DNA of 64,000 nucleotides from Synergistaceae bacterium (GCA_012728235.1 JAAYFL010000055.1:62001-126000); one strand, 5' to 3'; positions 47,172 to 55,785 are shown, counted from the first letter of the stretch. The notes: a model not told the origin generated them from the letters alone. Translations and numbers: made by a program.

Positions 47172-48560
47172 TCACCCCTCTAGCTCTTTAACTATTTTTG
47201 CTAATCCATAAGAATTTGAACCTTTTACCAAAATAAGACCTTGAGATATGTTTAAAAGCTTTACCTGTTCTAACATCTTTTCATATGTTTCAAAACATAG
47301 AACATTAGGATTTAAAGTGACATCAATTGCACCCCACTCTTTCCCCAACAAAAAAACTTTGTCAAAAGCATCTAATTTTTTTATTATATTATTATGATAC
47401 TGAACAGATTCTTTACCAAGCTCTTTCATTCCAGCAAGAACTGCATATGATTTAAACTCGTAATTTTCTCTAAGATTAGCGATATTATCTAGCGCAGCCT
47501 CCATTGAACATGGGTTGGCATTGTACGATTCATCTATCAGCCAAGTTTCGTCGTTAATTTTATGCAAAACCCCTCTACCTTCAATAGCACGTGATTTCTT
47601 TAGTGAATTTCTTAGTTGTTCCTCACTGACATCATATAGACTCCCCACTGATACTGCATAGCCTATATTATAAGCATGCTGTAAACCGAAAAGGGACGAA
47701 ACAAAAGCAAGACTTTTTTCTCCTTCTAGAAACTCTACATATAATGAGGATAAGCTGTCTTTAAGAACCATTTTAGCTTTCACTATTTTTAGTGATGCAT
47801 CAGCTGCATATCCCACAGAAATAACATTGCCTTCATAACAACTACGTATGTTTTTTTTGAGAAGCTGATTATCTCCATTTATTATTACATTTTTAATATT
47901 AGTTGAAGAGCATATTTCGAGTTTTGCTTTTAGTACTCCCTCTATACTCTCAAGCTCTTCCAAATGTGCGGCCGCAACTGAAGTGATTATCGCCGTATCT
48001 GGTGAGAAAAAATCAGCCATTTCTGATATTTCCCCCGGTCTATTTGTACCAAATTCAAGTACTAAGATCTCTGTATCAGGAAGCATTGAAAGCACTGTCA
48101 GACTAGAACCAATAATTGTATTGAAACTCTTTATTGCTCCATGAACCCTATATTTCTCTCGTAGTACGGATACAACCAACTCCCTCGTTGTTGTTTTACC
48201 GACACTTCCTGTAATGGCAATAACTTGAGGAGTCGTTTTTTTAAGATAGGCTTGTGCCAGTGTAGCCAAAGCTTTGTTTGTATCTTCTACAACTATAAAT
48301 GTAATCTCATTAAAAAATGGCTGATTTATATCTAGTTTCTCTATTTCTCTTGCATCTATCAGCAACAACTTTGCACCCCTGCTTACAACATCTCTTATAA
48401 ACATATGGCCATCTACGCAGGATCCCTTTATAGCAACAAATGCATCATTAGGTTTTATTTCTCGGCTGTCACTTTTCCAAATTCTATTTATTTTAATATC
48501 AGGACCGAAAAACACTCCTCCACAAATTAACGCTGCTTCGGAAGCTTTTATATAACTCAT
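47172..48560 (-). CDS. murF: UDP-MurNAc-tripeptide-D-Ala-D-Ala ligase MurF
   Basis: Adds D-Ala-D-Ala to complete the pentapeptide. It has the N-terminal WKSDSREIKPNDAFVAIKG, the ATP loop AITGSVGKTTTRELV, LEFGTNRPGEI and WLIDESYNANPCSMEAAL. I chose the ATG at 48560 (462 aa), preceded by AGAGGTG and overlapping the murE stop by 4 nt (ATGA). The longer reading adds ten residues within murE. Confidence 0.96.
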   Translation of the reverse strand: MSYIKASEAALICGGVFFGPDIKINRIWKSDSREIKPNDAFVAIKGSCVDGHMFIRDVVSRGAKLLLIDAREIEKLDINQPFFNEITFIVVEDTNKALATLAQAYLKKTTPQVIAITGSVGKTTTRELVVSVLREKYRVHGAIKSFNTIIGSSLTVLSMLPDTEILVLEFGTNRPGEISEMADFFSPDTAIITSVAAAHLEELESIEGVLKAKLEICSSTNIKNVIINGDNQLLKKNIRSCYEGNVISVGYAADASLKIVKAKMVLKDSLSSLYVEFLEGEKSLAFVSSLFGLQHAYNIGYAVSVGSLYDVSEEQLRNSLKKSRAIEGRGVLHKINDETWLIDESYNANPCSMEAALDNIANLRENYEFKSYAVLAGMKELGKESVQYHNNIIKKLDAFDKVFLLGKEWGAIDVTLNPNVLCFETYEKMLEQVKLLNISQGLILVKGSNSYGLAKIVKELEG

Positions 48561-50062
48561 AAGTGCACCTCTACCTTGTTTTTCAAACACCAGTTAAATA
48601 GAACGTCCTTGTCTAATAGTGGAACCGGCCCTTCCTTACGGATTTGATAACGCTCGGGACCTCTGCCGGCAAGCAATAAAATATCATTTTCCGTCAATCT
48701 CTTTAAACCACTTTCTATTGCCTCTTTTCTGTCAACAGACAAATCATAATTACTGTTATATTTTTTTACTCCCTTTTCAATTTCAGAAATGATACATTCA
48801 GGATCTTCACTTCTCGGGTTATCCGAAGTAATGATAAGTTTATCTGCTAATTTCCCGGCAACTTCTCCCATTATAGGTCTTTTATCCCTATCTCTATCTC
48901 CTCCTGCACCAAATACTATATGCAGTTCTCCTTTGCATACTAATCTTAGAGTTGATAAAACCTTCTCTAAACTATCCGGACTATGAGCAAAGTCAATCAC
49001 GCAGGCACCCTTATTCTTCAACTTATACCTTTCCAATCTACCCGGAATCTGTTCGATTTTTGAAAGCCCCTCAAGTGCAGAGACAAGTCTCACATTTAAT
49101 GTCGAGGCAATCGCCAAAGCTTCAAGAGCATTGTGCACGTTATAATCTCCTAAAATTGGAAGTTTAAGTGAAAGATTTTTTTTGCTGCCTTTGACTTTAA
49201 TTTTAACCTTCATCCCATCAATAGACATTTCTTCGATAAAAGCGTAAAAATCAACATTCTTTTCTTTTGTGCCAAAAGTAACAACATGGGTTCCATATTC
49301 ATTAATTAATCTTTTGCCATATTGGTCATCGATGTTAATTATGGATTTCCAATCTTTTTTTACATAGCAATCAAAGAGTTTTTTCTTAGCTAAAAAATAC
49401 TGCTCCATATTTTTATGGTAATCCAGGTGATCTTCTGTTAAATTACTAAATCCTATCCTATCGAAGTACGTTCCCTCAATTCTTCCCTGTTCTATGGCAT
49501 GTGAAGAAGCCTCCATAATGCAAACATCACAATTATTTTCTGCCATTCTTGACAGCCAATATTGCAAATCAGAACCTTCAGGCGTAGTATGGATGGCTTC
49601 CACTGTATTCTCACCATCATCATAATATACCGTTCCAAGCGATCCTGTTTTTATTCCGTTATTTTCTAGAATGGATTTAAGCATGAAGGCTGTGGTTGTT
49701 TTGCCATTGGTGCCAGTTAATCCAACCATTGTTAATTTTCTTGTGGGATGTCCATACAACAAGGATGCGACTCTCCCCATATTCCTTCTTATATCTTCAC
49801 AAATTATCTGAGGAACATCTAAGTCTAGACGTTTTTCACAAAGAAAAGCTTTAGCACCGGAGATCATTGCTGTACGAGCAAAATCATGACCATCAAAATT
49901 TTCGCCTTTTACGCAAGCGAACATATCTCCTTCTTGTACATTCCTACTGTCAGAGACGATTCTTTTTATCTCAACATCTTCACAATGAGCATAACTGGGT
50001 GGGTATAAGTTTATACTTAATGAATTTTCATCGATTAAGCATAGGAGCTCTTTTAAATTCAT
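48557..50062 (-). CDS. murE: UDP-MurNAc-L-Ala-D-Glu:meso-diaminopimelate ligase MurE
   Basis: Adds the third stem-peptide residue. The ATP loop is GLTGTNGKTTTAFML. EASSHAIEQGR and SNLTEDHLDYHKNMEQYF are conserved. The specificity loop reads SDNPRSEDP; DNPR is the hallmark of meso-diaminopimelate-adding MurE, while L-Lys enzymes differ there. This indicates a DAP-type wall. It is 501 aa. The ATG follows AAGGGGGGAG. Confidence 0.97.
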   Translation of the reverse strand: MNLKELLCLIDENSLSINLYPPSYAHCEDVEIKRIVSDSRNVQEGDMFACVKGENFDGHDFARTAMISGAKAFLCEKRLDLDVPQIICEDIRRNMGRVASLLYGHPTRKLTMVGLTGTNGKTTTAFMLKSILENNGIKTGSLGTVYYDDGENTVEAIHTTPEGSDLQYWLSRMAENNCDVCIMEASSHAIEQGRIEGTYFDRIGFSNLTEDHLDYHKNMEQYFLAKKKLFDCYVKKDWKSIINIDDQYGKRLINEYGTHVVTFGTKEKNVDFYAFIEEMSIDGMKVKIKVKGSKKNLSLKLPILGDYNVHNALEALAIASTLNVRLVSALEGLSKIEQIPGRLERYKLKNKGACVIDFAHSPDSLEKVLSTLRLVCKGELHIVFGAGGDRDRDKRPIMGEVAGKLADKLIITSDNPRSEDPECIISEIEKGVKKYNSNYDLSVDRKEAIESGLKRLTENDILLLAGRGPERYQIRKEGPVPLLDKDVLFNWCLKNKVEVHL

Positions 50063-50086
50063 TTTATACTCCCCCCTTGTTATTAT

Positions 50087-51775
50087 TTATAGTGAAGGCA
50101 TTAGTTGTATAACATCTTCTGCTATTGATTTAAAGACAGGAGCAGCTATCTGTCCTCCGTAAAACTTACTACCTTTAGGTTCGCCCAATGTGATTAACAT
50201 TACATATTTAGGTTTGTCAGCAGGCCAAAAACCAACAAAAGAGGCAACTCGAAGTCCTTTGACATACTCTCCTGAAGAAGCGACTTGCGCTGTTCCTGTC
50301 TTACCAGCTATGGATACAAGATCAGACTTAGCCAATAATCCTCCGCCTTCATCTACAACTTTTTTCATTGCGGCACATAAAAAATCAGCTGTTTTCTTCG
50401 ACACAGATTGATAGCGAGTTTTCCTGGCACCTTTATGTATAACCACTCCGTGGCTATCTTTTACCTCTGAGATAATATAAGGTTTTAAAAGATATCCGCC
50501 ATTCACTATGCTTGCAACAGCCATAACTTCCTGTAATGGCGTCACTGCTATCCCTTGACCTATAAATACATTTGCGGCCGAACTGCCAAGCCACTCTTCT
50601 GGCTGTCTGATAAGTCCATTTTCTTCTCCGCTCATCTCAATTCCTGTTTTTTCTCCAAAACCAAACTGTTTAAGCATTCCATATGCTTTATGTCTTGGGA
50701 CACTTCCAGACATTATTGACATGGCGATATTACACGAATTCATTAAAACTTGAGTGAGATTTTGAACACCATGCGCTTTCCTATTTACATCGTTAATAAC
50801 TGTATCTGCTATGACAATACTTCCGTTACAACGATATCTGCTACTTTGGTCAGCAGTACCACAATCCATTGCTATAGACATAGTTATAGGCTTGAAAATT
50901 GAACCAGGTTCATAAACTCTCCCGATTACATTGTTTCTGGTAGCCTCTTTGTTGTCTAATAATAAACCTCTATTATTTGCATCAAGAGTTGGGTAACTAG
51001 CTAGTGCTATAACCTCGCCCGACCAAGGATCAACACAGACTGCTGCACCCCAAGAAGCCTTAACTCCCTTAGCCGCTTCATCAAGTCGCCATTCTACAAT
51101 TTGTTGTATCTTTGAATCTATAGTAAGTTTTATTGACCCACAAGTATCTTTTGTCTCTTGATTCTCCCCCACTACACCCTTCAGGCCTCCCTGAGAACCT
51201 CTGGTTAAGAATCGTGTCCTTGGCGGAGAGAATAGAATGTGATTCCAAGCTAATTCTACTCCCGCTTGTCCATAATCATCTATGTCACAAAATCCTAATA
51301 TGTGGAATGCTAAAGGGCCGTGGGGATACACTCTTTTTTTCTCAGTAAGAGTGTAAAGACCCGGAATTTTCTTGTTAGCCAACTCACTCTTCTCTGACAG
51401 CAACACATTTCTTGCTACCCAATGAAATCTCCCGTTTAATGGTTTAGAGAATTTTTTTGAAACTTCCTTACCAAAAGAAGATTCTAAAACATCTGCACTC
51501 TTGGGATTCCAAAACTTTGGATCTATAAAAAAACTCGTGGCCGGTATTGAGACCGCAAGAGGAACATTATTTCTGTCTGTAATTTCACCTCTTGAGGCAC
51601 TCACCGCCACGTTAGCCCAATACTGTTTTTGGGACTGATTGACAATTCTTTTATCTGGTTTAAGTTGAATCCAAGCTGTCGCCACAGCAAGCAATGCTAT
51701 TACAAAGTAAACCAAAAACCATACAAGCTTCGAACGCTTACACTGTTCAGGCTGATCAACTCTAGTTTTTGGCAT
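50087..51775 (-). CDS. ftsI: Septal peptidoglycan transpeptidase FtsI (PBP3-type)
   Basis: Class B penicillin-binding protein that crosslinks septal wall. It has one N-terminal membrane helix (about residues 17-38), the dimerisation region ASRGEITDRNNVPLA, and the active-site motifs SIFK (in EPGSIFKPIT), SCN (MNSCNIAMS) and KTGTAQV. It is 562 aa. I chose the ATG at 51775; a GTG two codons earlier is possible. It overlaps the ftsL end by 14 nt. Confidence 0.95.
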   Translation of the reverse strand: MPKTRVDQPEQCKRSKLVWFLVYFVIALLAVATAWIQLKPDKRIVNQSQKQYWANVAVSASRGEITDRNNVPLAVSIPATSFFIDPKFWNPKSADVLESSFGKEVSKKFSKPLNGRFHWVARNVLLSEKSELANKKIPGLYTLTEKKRVYPHGPLAFHILGFCDIDDYGQAGVELAWNHILFSPPRTRFLTRGSQGGLKGVVGENQETKDTCGSIKLTIDSKIQQIVEWRLDEAAKGVKASWGAAVCVDPWSGEVIALASYPTLDANNRGLLLDNKEATRNNVIGRVYEPGSIFKPITMSIAMDCGTADQSSRYRCNGSIVIADTVINDVNRKAHGVQNLTQVLMNSCNIAMSIMSGSVPRHKAYGMLKQFGFGEKTGIEMSGEENGLIRQPEEWLGSSAANVFIGQGIAVTPLQEVMAVASIVNGGYLLKPYIISEVKDSHGVVIHKGARKTRYQSVSKKTADFLCAAMKKVVDEGGGLLAKSDLVSIAGKTGTAQVASSGEYVKGLRVASFVGFWPADKPKYVMLITLGEPKGSKFYGGQIAAPVFKSIAEDVIQLMPSL

Positions 51776-52160
51776 GCGCACTCTTTACGAAGGGATTTAG
51801 CCTTTCTATTAATCCTTCTTCTCTTACTACATTTGTTTTCGCACTAGCTACGGCTACCACATTCATGTCTATTTGTACTATTTGAGGATTCTCTCCATTT
51901 ACCATGCCCAATTTTTCTCTGGCATAGCTATAAATCCTTGCCGGTGCTAATAGTTCGGCGTGCACTTGAGATAATTTTTGGTTTTTCTCCTGACATCTCT
52001 CAATGCTTGCAACAGTTTCTGAGATTCTATGATCAATATACAATCCATAGAGTCTGAGAGAGCCCAAGCAAATAGCAGAAACAAACACAAAGAAAAGACT
52101 TAAAAACAACAACTTAGAATGGGCTTCTTCATTAGTCTGTCGGTATTCTCTGTAGTACAT
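51762..52160 (-). CDS. ftsL: FtsL-type division protein
   Basis: A 132-aa bitopic protein: short cytoplasmic start, membrane helix (about residues 17-40; KLLFLSLFFVFVSAICLGSL), then an extracytoplasmic coiled coil (ETVASIERCQEKNQKLSQVH) followed by AREKLGMV, the usual FtsL/DivIC pattern. It lies between rsmH and ftsI, the standard ftsL place. I chose the ATG at 52160, with GGTGGAG upstream; a longer reading lies wholly in rsmH. It overlaps rsmH by 29 nt. Confidence 0.85.
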   Translation of the reverse strand: MYYREYRQTNEEAHSKLLFLSLFFVFVSAICLGSLRLYGLYIDHRISETVASIERCQEKNQKLSQVHAELLAPARIYSYAREKLGMVNGENPQIVQIDMNVVAVASAKTNVVREEGLIERLNPFVKSAHAKN

Positions 52161-53085
52161 TGTGAGCTCCACCTTTCTCCGCAAATTTTTTAAATATGCG
52201 TAATTTTGCACTCCTAGACTTATAATTTTGTTCAATCTCACTTTCAGTAGGCTTTATAACTTTTCTTGGCTCCTGCTTGCCTATACAGTCCTCTTCCCAC
52301 TTCTTGAATCTGTGCTTAACCATTCTGTCTTCCAATGAATGATAAGAAATTACTAATATTTTCCCTTCCGGTGCTAATATTTTTAGTACTCCGTCTAAAG
52401 CTTCGTCCAAAGCTTTTATCTCGTCATTGACTACGATACGTAGTGCTTGAAAAATCTTTCTAGCAGGATGCCCTCCCATTTTTCTTTGTACTGGTGCTGG
52501 CAAAATTTCACGTATTAATTCAACAAGATCCCCTGTTGTTTCAAGTACTCCTCCACTTTCTCTGTGTCTTACTATCCCTCTTGCGATATGATATGCATTC
52601 GGGTCTTCCCCGTATAATCTGAAAATTTTGGTTAACTCGCCTATTGACCACTCATTTAATATTTTCCCCGCACTTGGAGAAGCTTCGCTCTTGTTTTCAC
52701 TGTTCATTTTCATACTTAGCGGTCCATCATTTTGAAAAGAAAAACCTCTCTCTGCATTTGTTAACTGAATGTTTGAAACACCTAAATCAAAAAGCACTGC
52801 GTTCGCGCCATTCCAACCTTTTCTTTCAGCTAACTTTTCAATATTGCGGAAGTTGTCTGCTATTATTTCAAAACGACCTGTAAAGGGTAACAATCTTTCT
52901 GCTGCAATCTCTCTTGCATACGAATCTTGATCAAATCCAATAATTGTTGCTTTTTTACATTTCTTCAAAATTTCTATTGAATGTCCTGCTAATCCCAGTG
53001 TTGCATCTACAAAAACTCCTACCGAATCAGACGGCTCTAAAGCAGACAGAACTTCGTTAAGCATTACAGGAACATGTTCGTTCAT
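52132..53085 (-). CDS. rsmH: 16S rRNA (cytosine(1402)-N4)-methyltransferase RsmH
   Basis: SAM-dependent enzyme that methylates C1402 in 16S rRNA. It has the N-terminal HVPVMLNEVLSAL, motif I VDATLGLAGHS, AVLFDLGVSNIQL, ERGFSFQNDGPLSMKMN, and C-terminal ISYHSLEDRMVKHRFKKW. At 317 aa it is full length. Two usually fixed positions in the GPLDMRMD box are changed (D to S and D to N). It lies directly after mraZ, as in most dcw clusters. Confidence 0.95.
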   Translation of the reverse strand: MNEHVPVMLNEVLSALEPSDSVGVFVDATLGLAGHSIEILKKCKKATIIGFDQDSYAREIAAERLLPFTGRFEIIADNFRNIEKLAERKGWNGANAVLFDLGVSNIQLTNAERGFSFQNDGPLSMKMNSENKSEASPSAGKILNEWSIGELTKIFRLYGEDPNAYHIARGIVRHRESGGVLETTGDLVELIREILPAPVQRKMGGHPARKIFQALRIVVNDEIKALDEALDGVLKILAPEGKILVISYHSLEDRMVKHRFKKWEEDCIGKQEPRKVIKPTESEIEQNYKSRSAKLRIFKKFAEKGGAHNVLQRIPTD

Positions 53086-53087
53086 AA

Positions 53088-53507
53088 TTATTCCAGCTCT
53101 TCGGCCATGTCACTAAAATCAAATAAAACTTCTTTTCTATGCTCTTCCCATTTCTTTGTATCCCAAATTTCTATGTGGTCTTCTGCGCCTATAAACGTTA
53201 TCTCTTGATCTGCATTAGCATATTCACGTAAAAGTAGGGGCAATAATATCCTTCCCGAAGCATCAATTTCCTGTTCTGTTGCCATTGATAAGAGCACTCT
53301 ACGGAAATCACGCGTTTTTTTCTTAAAAGAGGACAAATCTTTTAATTTAAATAGCAACTCTTCCCAACGAGACAAAGGGTATAAAGCTATACAACGATCG
53401 ATGCCTATAGTTGCAACGACAGAATTACCCAGCTCTCCTCTGAAACGTGCTGGAAGAACCGTTCTGCCCTTACTATCAACTTTGTGGTTATAGCTTCCCA
53501 CTAGCAT
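53088..53507 (-). CDS. mraZ: Transcriptional regulator MraZ
   Basis: DNA-binding regulator of the dcw cluster, with two AbrB-like modules. Each has a D-x-K/x-G-R motif: NHKVDSKGRTVLPARFR near the start and QEIDASGRILLPLLLREYA in the middle. I chose the ATG at 53507 (139 aa), giving the standard MLVGSYNH start. A GTG at 53522 lies inside the operator repeats. It is the first gene of the long minus-strand run. Four phased GTGG(G/T) boxes just upstream indicate autoregulation. Confidence 0.93.
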   Translation of the reverse strand: MLVGSYNHKVDSKGRTVLPARFRGELGNSVVATIGIDRCIALYPLSRWEELLFKLKDLSSFKKKTRDFRRVLLSMATEQEIDASGRILLPLLLREYANADQEITFIGAEDHIEIWDTKKWEEHRKEVLFDFSDMAEELE

Positions 53508-53512
53508 CACAT

Positions 53513-53552
53513 TTTCGCCCACTTTCTACCACTTAGTCCCACTTTGCACCAC
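53513..53552 (-). promoter_or_regulatory. MraZ box: four phased 10-bp direct repeats
   Basis: On the minus strand four consecutive decamers read GTGGTGCAAA, GTGGGACTAA, GTGGTAGAAA and GTGGGCGAAA, with no gaps. Known MraZ operators consist of several (G)TGGG/TGGT-type repeats spaced one helical turn apart, which this matches closely. The array starts right after the -10 box and ends 6 nt before the mraZ ATG, so bound MraZ would block transcription start. Confidence 0.88.
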
Positions 53553-53579
53553 AGTATATCCTTGATGCAAACAAATCAA
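53553..53579 (-). promoter_or_regulatory. Promoter of the dcw (mra) run
   Basis: Minus-strand TTGATT, 15 nt, TATACT. The -10 abuts the first MraZ repeat. The spacing is short for sigma-70; TGTTGA with 17 nt is an alternative -35. This is the only promoter-like sequence I see for the ~25-kb run. Confidence 0.6.
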
Positions 53580-53741
53580 CACCTTACTTTTTATTGCTTT
53601 GAAATTTAATAGGACTTTATGCTCATTATGATGAAGAAGTCGGCTATAAGTAACTTTTTTATAACTTTAATTGCTATTGATAACTATTTGTATGTATACA
53701 AAATAAACATAGATTCCTTATTTTTTAAAGTTTATTTACAA

Positions 53742-53779
53742 AAAACAAGTGTGGTGACATTTGTCACCACACTTGTTTT
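53742..53779 (-). terminator. Rho-independent terminator of rnpB
   Basis: Perfect 18-bp inverted repeat (AAAACAAGTGTGGTGACA and complement) with a 2-nt loop, followed on the minus strand by a T-rich tract. It starts 1-2 nt beyond the RNase P RNA 3' end. Confidence 0.88.
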
Positions 53780-53780
53780 A

Positions 53781-54119
53781 GGAGCGGTCAATAAGCCGGG
53801 TTCTGTAGGTTATACCTTCCAGCCATTTATCTAATCTTATTTTTACAAATAAGAATGAGCGGTTGTACCCGGAAGTCAGCGGGCCGCTTCAGCCTTCCCT
53901 ATTCAACCTTGCTCCGGATGGGGTTTACCAAGCACGAATGTTACCACTCGTCTGGTGAGCTCTTACCTCACCTTTTCACCCTTGCCTTATTCAGGCGGTT
54001 TTCTTTTCTGTGGCACTTTCCCGAAGTTCACACTCGCCGGAATTTCTCCGGCATCCTGCCCTTTGGAGCCCGGACTTTCCTCCCGTGTAAAAACACCAGC
54101 GGCTGGATCTCGCACTCCC
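53781..54119 (-). ncRNA. rnpB: RNase P RNA (bacterial type A)
   Basis: Catalytic RNA that trims tRNA 5' leaders. The 5' region has GAGGAAAGTCCGGGCT, the conserved P4/CRI signature, and the 3' region has ACAGAACCCGGCTTAT, the other P4 strand. The ends pair as a P1 helix (GGAGTG with CGCTCC). The length of ~339 nt fits type A. It has its own -10 and terminator. Confidence 0.95.
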
Positions 54120-54125
54120 GATAAA

Positions 54126-54131
54126 ATTATA
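54126..54131 (-). promoter_or_regulatory. -10 box of rnpB
   Basis: TATAAT on the minus strand, 6 nt before the predicted RNase P RNA 5' G. No clear -35 hexamer is found at the right distance. Confidence 0.6.
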
Positions 54132-54237
54132 ACACAGCAGATGAAATGAGATCGTACAATCCTTTGCTTTGCGACTCCAGTTCCAGAATAGATTTATTTG
54201 TACTTATCTCTATTTAATTAATAACTCTTATAATAAA

Positions 54238-54278
54238 AACAAAAAAAGCAAGTTCGTAGAAAACTCTTCAAACTCGCT
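54238..54278 (-). terminator. Rho-independent terminator downstream of the tRNA-Gly-like fragment and ilvA
   Basis: Minus-strand stem AGCGAGTT / AACTTGCT (8 bp, one G-T) followed by TTTTTTTG. It lies 15 nt past the CCA of the tRNA-like fragment, the distance expected for a tRNA terminator. It would also end the ilvA transcript. Confidence 0.75.
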
Positions 54279-54292
54279 ATATTTATATTCCC

Positions 54293-54341
54293 TGGAGAGG
54301 GGAACGGAATTCGAACCCGCGATCCCAACCTTGGTATGGTT
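54293..54341 (-). pseudogene. Degenerate 3' portion of a tRNA-Gly gene
   Basis: From the anticodon arm to the CCA this 49-nt stretch matches tRNA-Gly(GCC) at 56956-57004 in 41 positions, in the same orientation. The T-arm (GCGGG-TTCGAAT-TCCGT) and CCA remain, while the acceptor strand is changed and no D-arm or 5' acceptor precedes it. Such 3' tRNA fragments are typically left at the far end of elements that integrated into a tRNA gene. A decayed tandem tRNA copy is the alternative. Confidence 0.7.
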
Positions 54342-54543
54342 TCATTGCTGTAAATGTTTTTCTCAGAACGAAAAACGGACAAGTTTGCAGCCGCTTTGGG
54401 CACCTGTAGCACTCACTCCACCTTGCTCCATTTTTGTAAAACCTGCAGGTCTGACCTAGGCTACTCTTCTTCGGCGCTTGCTCGCATTCGTCATCCCCGG
54501 GCGCGGGAAAAATCCGAAAATTGTGTCGTGACTTGGGGGCGCT
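54342..54543. other. GC-rich spacer between ilvA and the tRNA-like fragment
   Basis: About 200 nt, clearly richer in G+C (over 50% by eye) than the surroundings, lying in the 3' leader-out region of ilvA. Short reading frames cross it on both strands but none has a ribosome site or recognisable product. A GTAGC...GCTAC pairing and GGTCAG/GGAGCA segments hint at RNA structure (faintly like an SRP RNA), but the conserved GGAA-loop motif is not there. Confidence 0.45.
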
Positions 54544-55785
54544 TTAATACACTTTGATTATTTCATATCCATGTCTTTTTAATTCTGCCTGTATCTGACA
54601 GACGTGGTCGGCCCCGTTTGTTTCCACTGTGATCTCAAGCTGGACAAGTTTAAATCTGTCCATGACCTTTGACTGGTTGTGCTCCAACTTGATGACGTTT
54701 GCCTTTAGGTCTGCCAAAATTTTTGCGACATACAACAATTCCCCGGGTTTATCGGGAAGATTTACAGTGAAACAGAATTGTCTTCCCCGTAAAACAAGTG
54801 CTCTGTTGATAATTGCAGAGATTGTCGAAATGTCTATATTGCCACCGCTTATCACGCAGACCACATTTTTGCCTTCCGGGGCAAGTTTTTTCAACCCGGC
54901 AACTGAGAGAGCCCCGGCTCCTTCTGTTACCATCTTGTGCCTCTCCATAAGCAGCAATATTGCCTCTATAATGTCAAAATCTGAGACAGTGATTACTTCG
55001 TCTACAAACTCTTTTATCGCTTCAAAAGTCAGGTCTCCCGGCCTTTTTACCGCAACACCTTCCGCCATAGTATCGACTCTTTTGAGCTCTATGACCCGCT
55101 TTTCTTCCATGGATCTGGCTATACAACAACCTCCCTCAGGCTCAACCCCGATTATTTTTATAGACGGCTTTAGCATCTTTGCAACCATTCCTATACCGCT
55201 GATTAATCCGCCCCCTCCAATCGGGACAAGGATCTTGTCGACATCTTCTAGATCCGTTAGCACCTCAAGGGCCATCGTACCCTGCCCAAGCATTACATCA
55301 AAATCATCGAAAGGATGAACGAAAACATACCTGTGTTTCGCTTCTAGCTCACGCGCTTTGCGGCATGCGTCATCATAAGTGTCTCCGTGCAGAACTACCT
55401 GAACACCAAATTTTTTTGTAGCTTCGACCTTTATTATCGGTGTTGTCTCCGGCATAACGATCGTAGCTTTCACACCAAGTTTTTGGGCCGCGTAGCCAAC
55501 ACCCTGCGCATGGTTGCCCGCAGAGGCAGCTATTACACCTCTGCTTTTCTCTTCCTCACTGAGTTTGCTTATTTTGTAATAAGCCCCGCGAATTTTGAAC
55601 GAGCCCGTCTCCTGAAAGTTCTCCGGTTTCAGAAAGACTCTGTTACCACATTCCTGGCTAAAAAATTCACTTTCGATCAACTCTGTCTTACGCAGTATTG
55701 GCTCAAGTGTTTTTTGTGCAATATAAATATCGTCACTAGACACTCCAGTGTTATTCAACTGAAATGTATTGTCCTGTTTTTGCAT
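54544..55785 (-). CDS. ilvA: Threonine ammonia-lyase (threonine dehydratase) with ACT domain
   Basis: PLP enzyme that deaminates L-threonine to 2-oxobutanoate, for isoleucine synthesis or threonine catabolism. The PLP lysine is in GSFKIRGAYYKIS, the phosphate-binding loop is PIGGGGLISGIG, and SAGNHAQGVGYAAQ is typical. Residues ~330-413 form a single ACT-like domain (FTVNLPDKPGELLYVAKILA), as in the ~400-aa TIGR01127-type enzymes rather than the longer two-ACT IlvA. The ATG has AAGGTGG 7 nt upstream. Codon use looks GC-richer than the neighbouring genes, and no other ilv gene is nearby, which fits the island idea. An AAAAATGG palindrome lies 54 nt upstream. Confidence 0.93.
   Translation of the reverse strand: MQKQDNTFQLNNTGVSSDDIYIAQKTLEPILRKTELIESEFFSQECGNRVFLKPENFQETGSFKIRGAYYKISKLSEEEKSRGVIAASAGNHAQGVGYAAQKLGVKATIVMPETTPIIKVEATKKFGVQVVLHGDTYDDACRKARELEAKHRYVFVHPFDDFDVMLGQGTMALEVLTDLEDVDKILVPIGGGGLISGIGMVAKMLKPSIKIIGVEPEGGCCIARSMEEKRVIELKRVDTMAEGVAVKRPGDLTFEAIKEFVDEVITVSDFDIIEAILLLMERHKMVTEGAGALSVAGLKKLAPEGKNVVCVISGGNIDISTISAIINRALVLRGRQFCFTVNLPDKPGELLYVAKILADLKANVIKLEHNQSKVMDRFKLVQLEITVETNGADHVCQIQAELKRHGYEIIKVY

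Noticed and set aside
54293-54543. tmRNA (ssrA) ending in the CCA at 54293
   Set aside because: There is no 5' GGGGNN...TTCGAC partner on the minus strand, no tag reading frame ending in LAA-stop, and the segment before ilvA is too short. Homology with tRNA-Gly(GCC) explains the T-arm better.
54342-54543. SRP RNA or T-box leader
   Set aside because: GGTCAG and GGAGCA are present but the GGAA-loop motif of SRP helix 8 is missing. No T-box GGTGGNACCGCG motif is found, and the position is downstream of a gene.
54629-55318. 229-codon plus-strand frame inside ilvA
   Set aside because: Antisense shadow of the clearly conserved threonine ammonia-lyase; no ribosome site.
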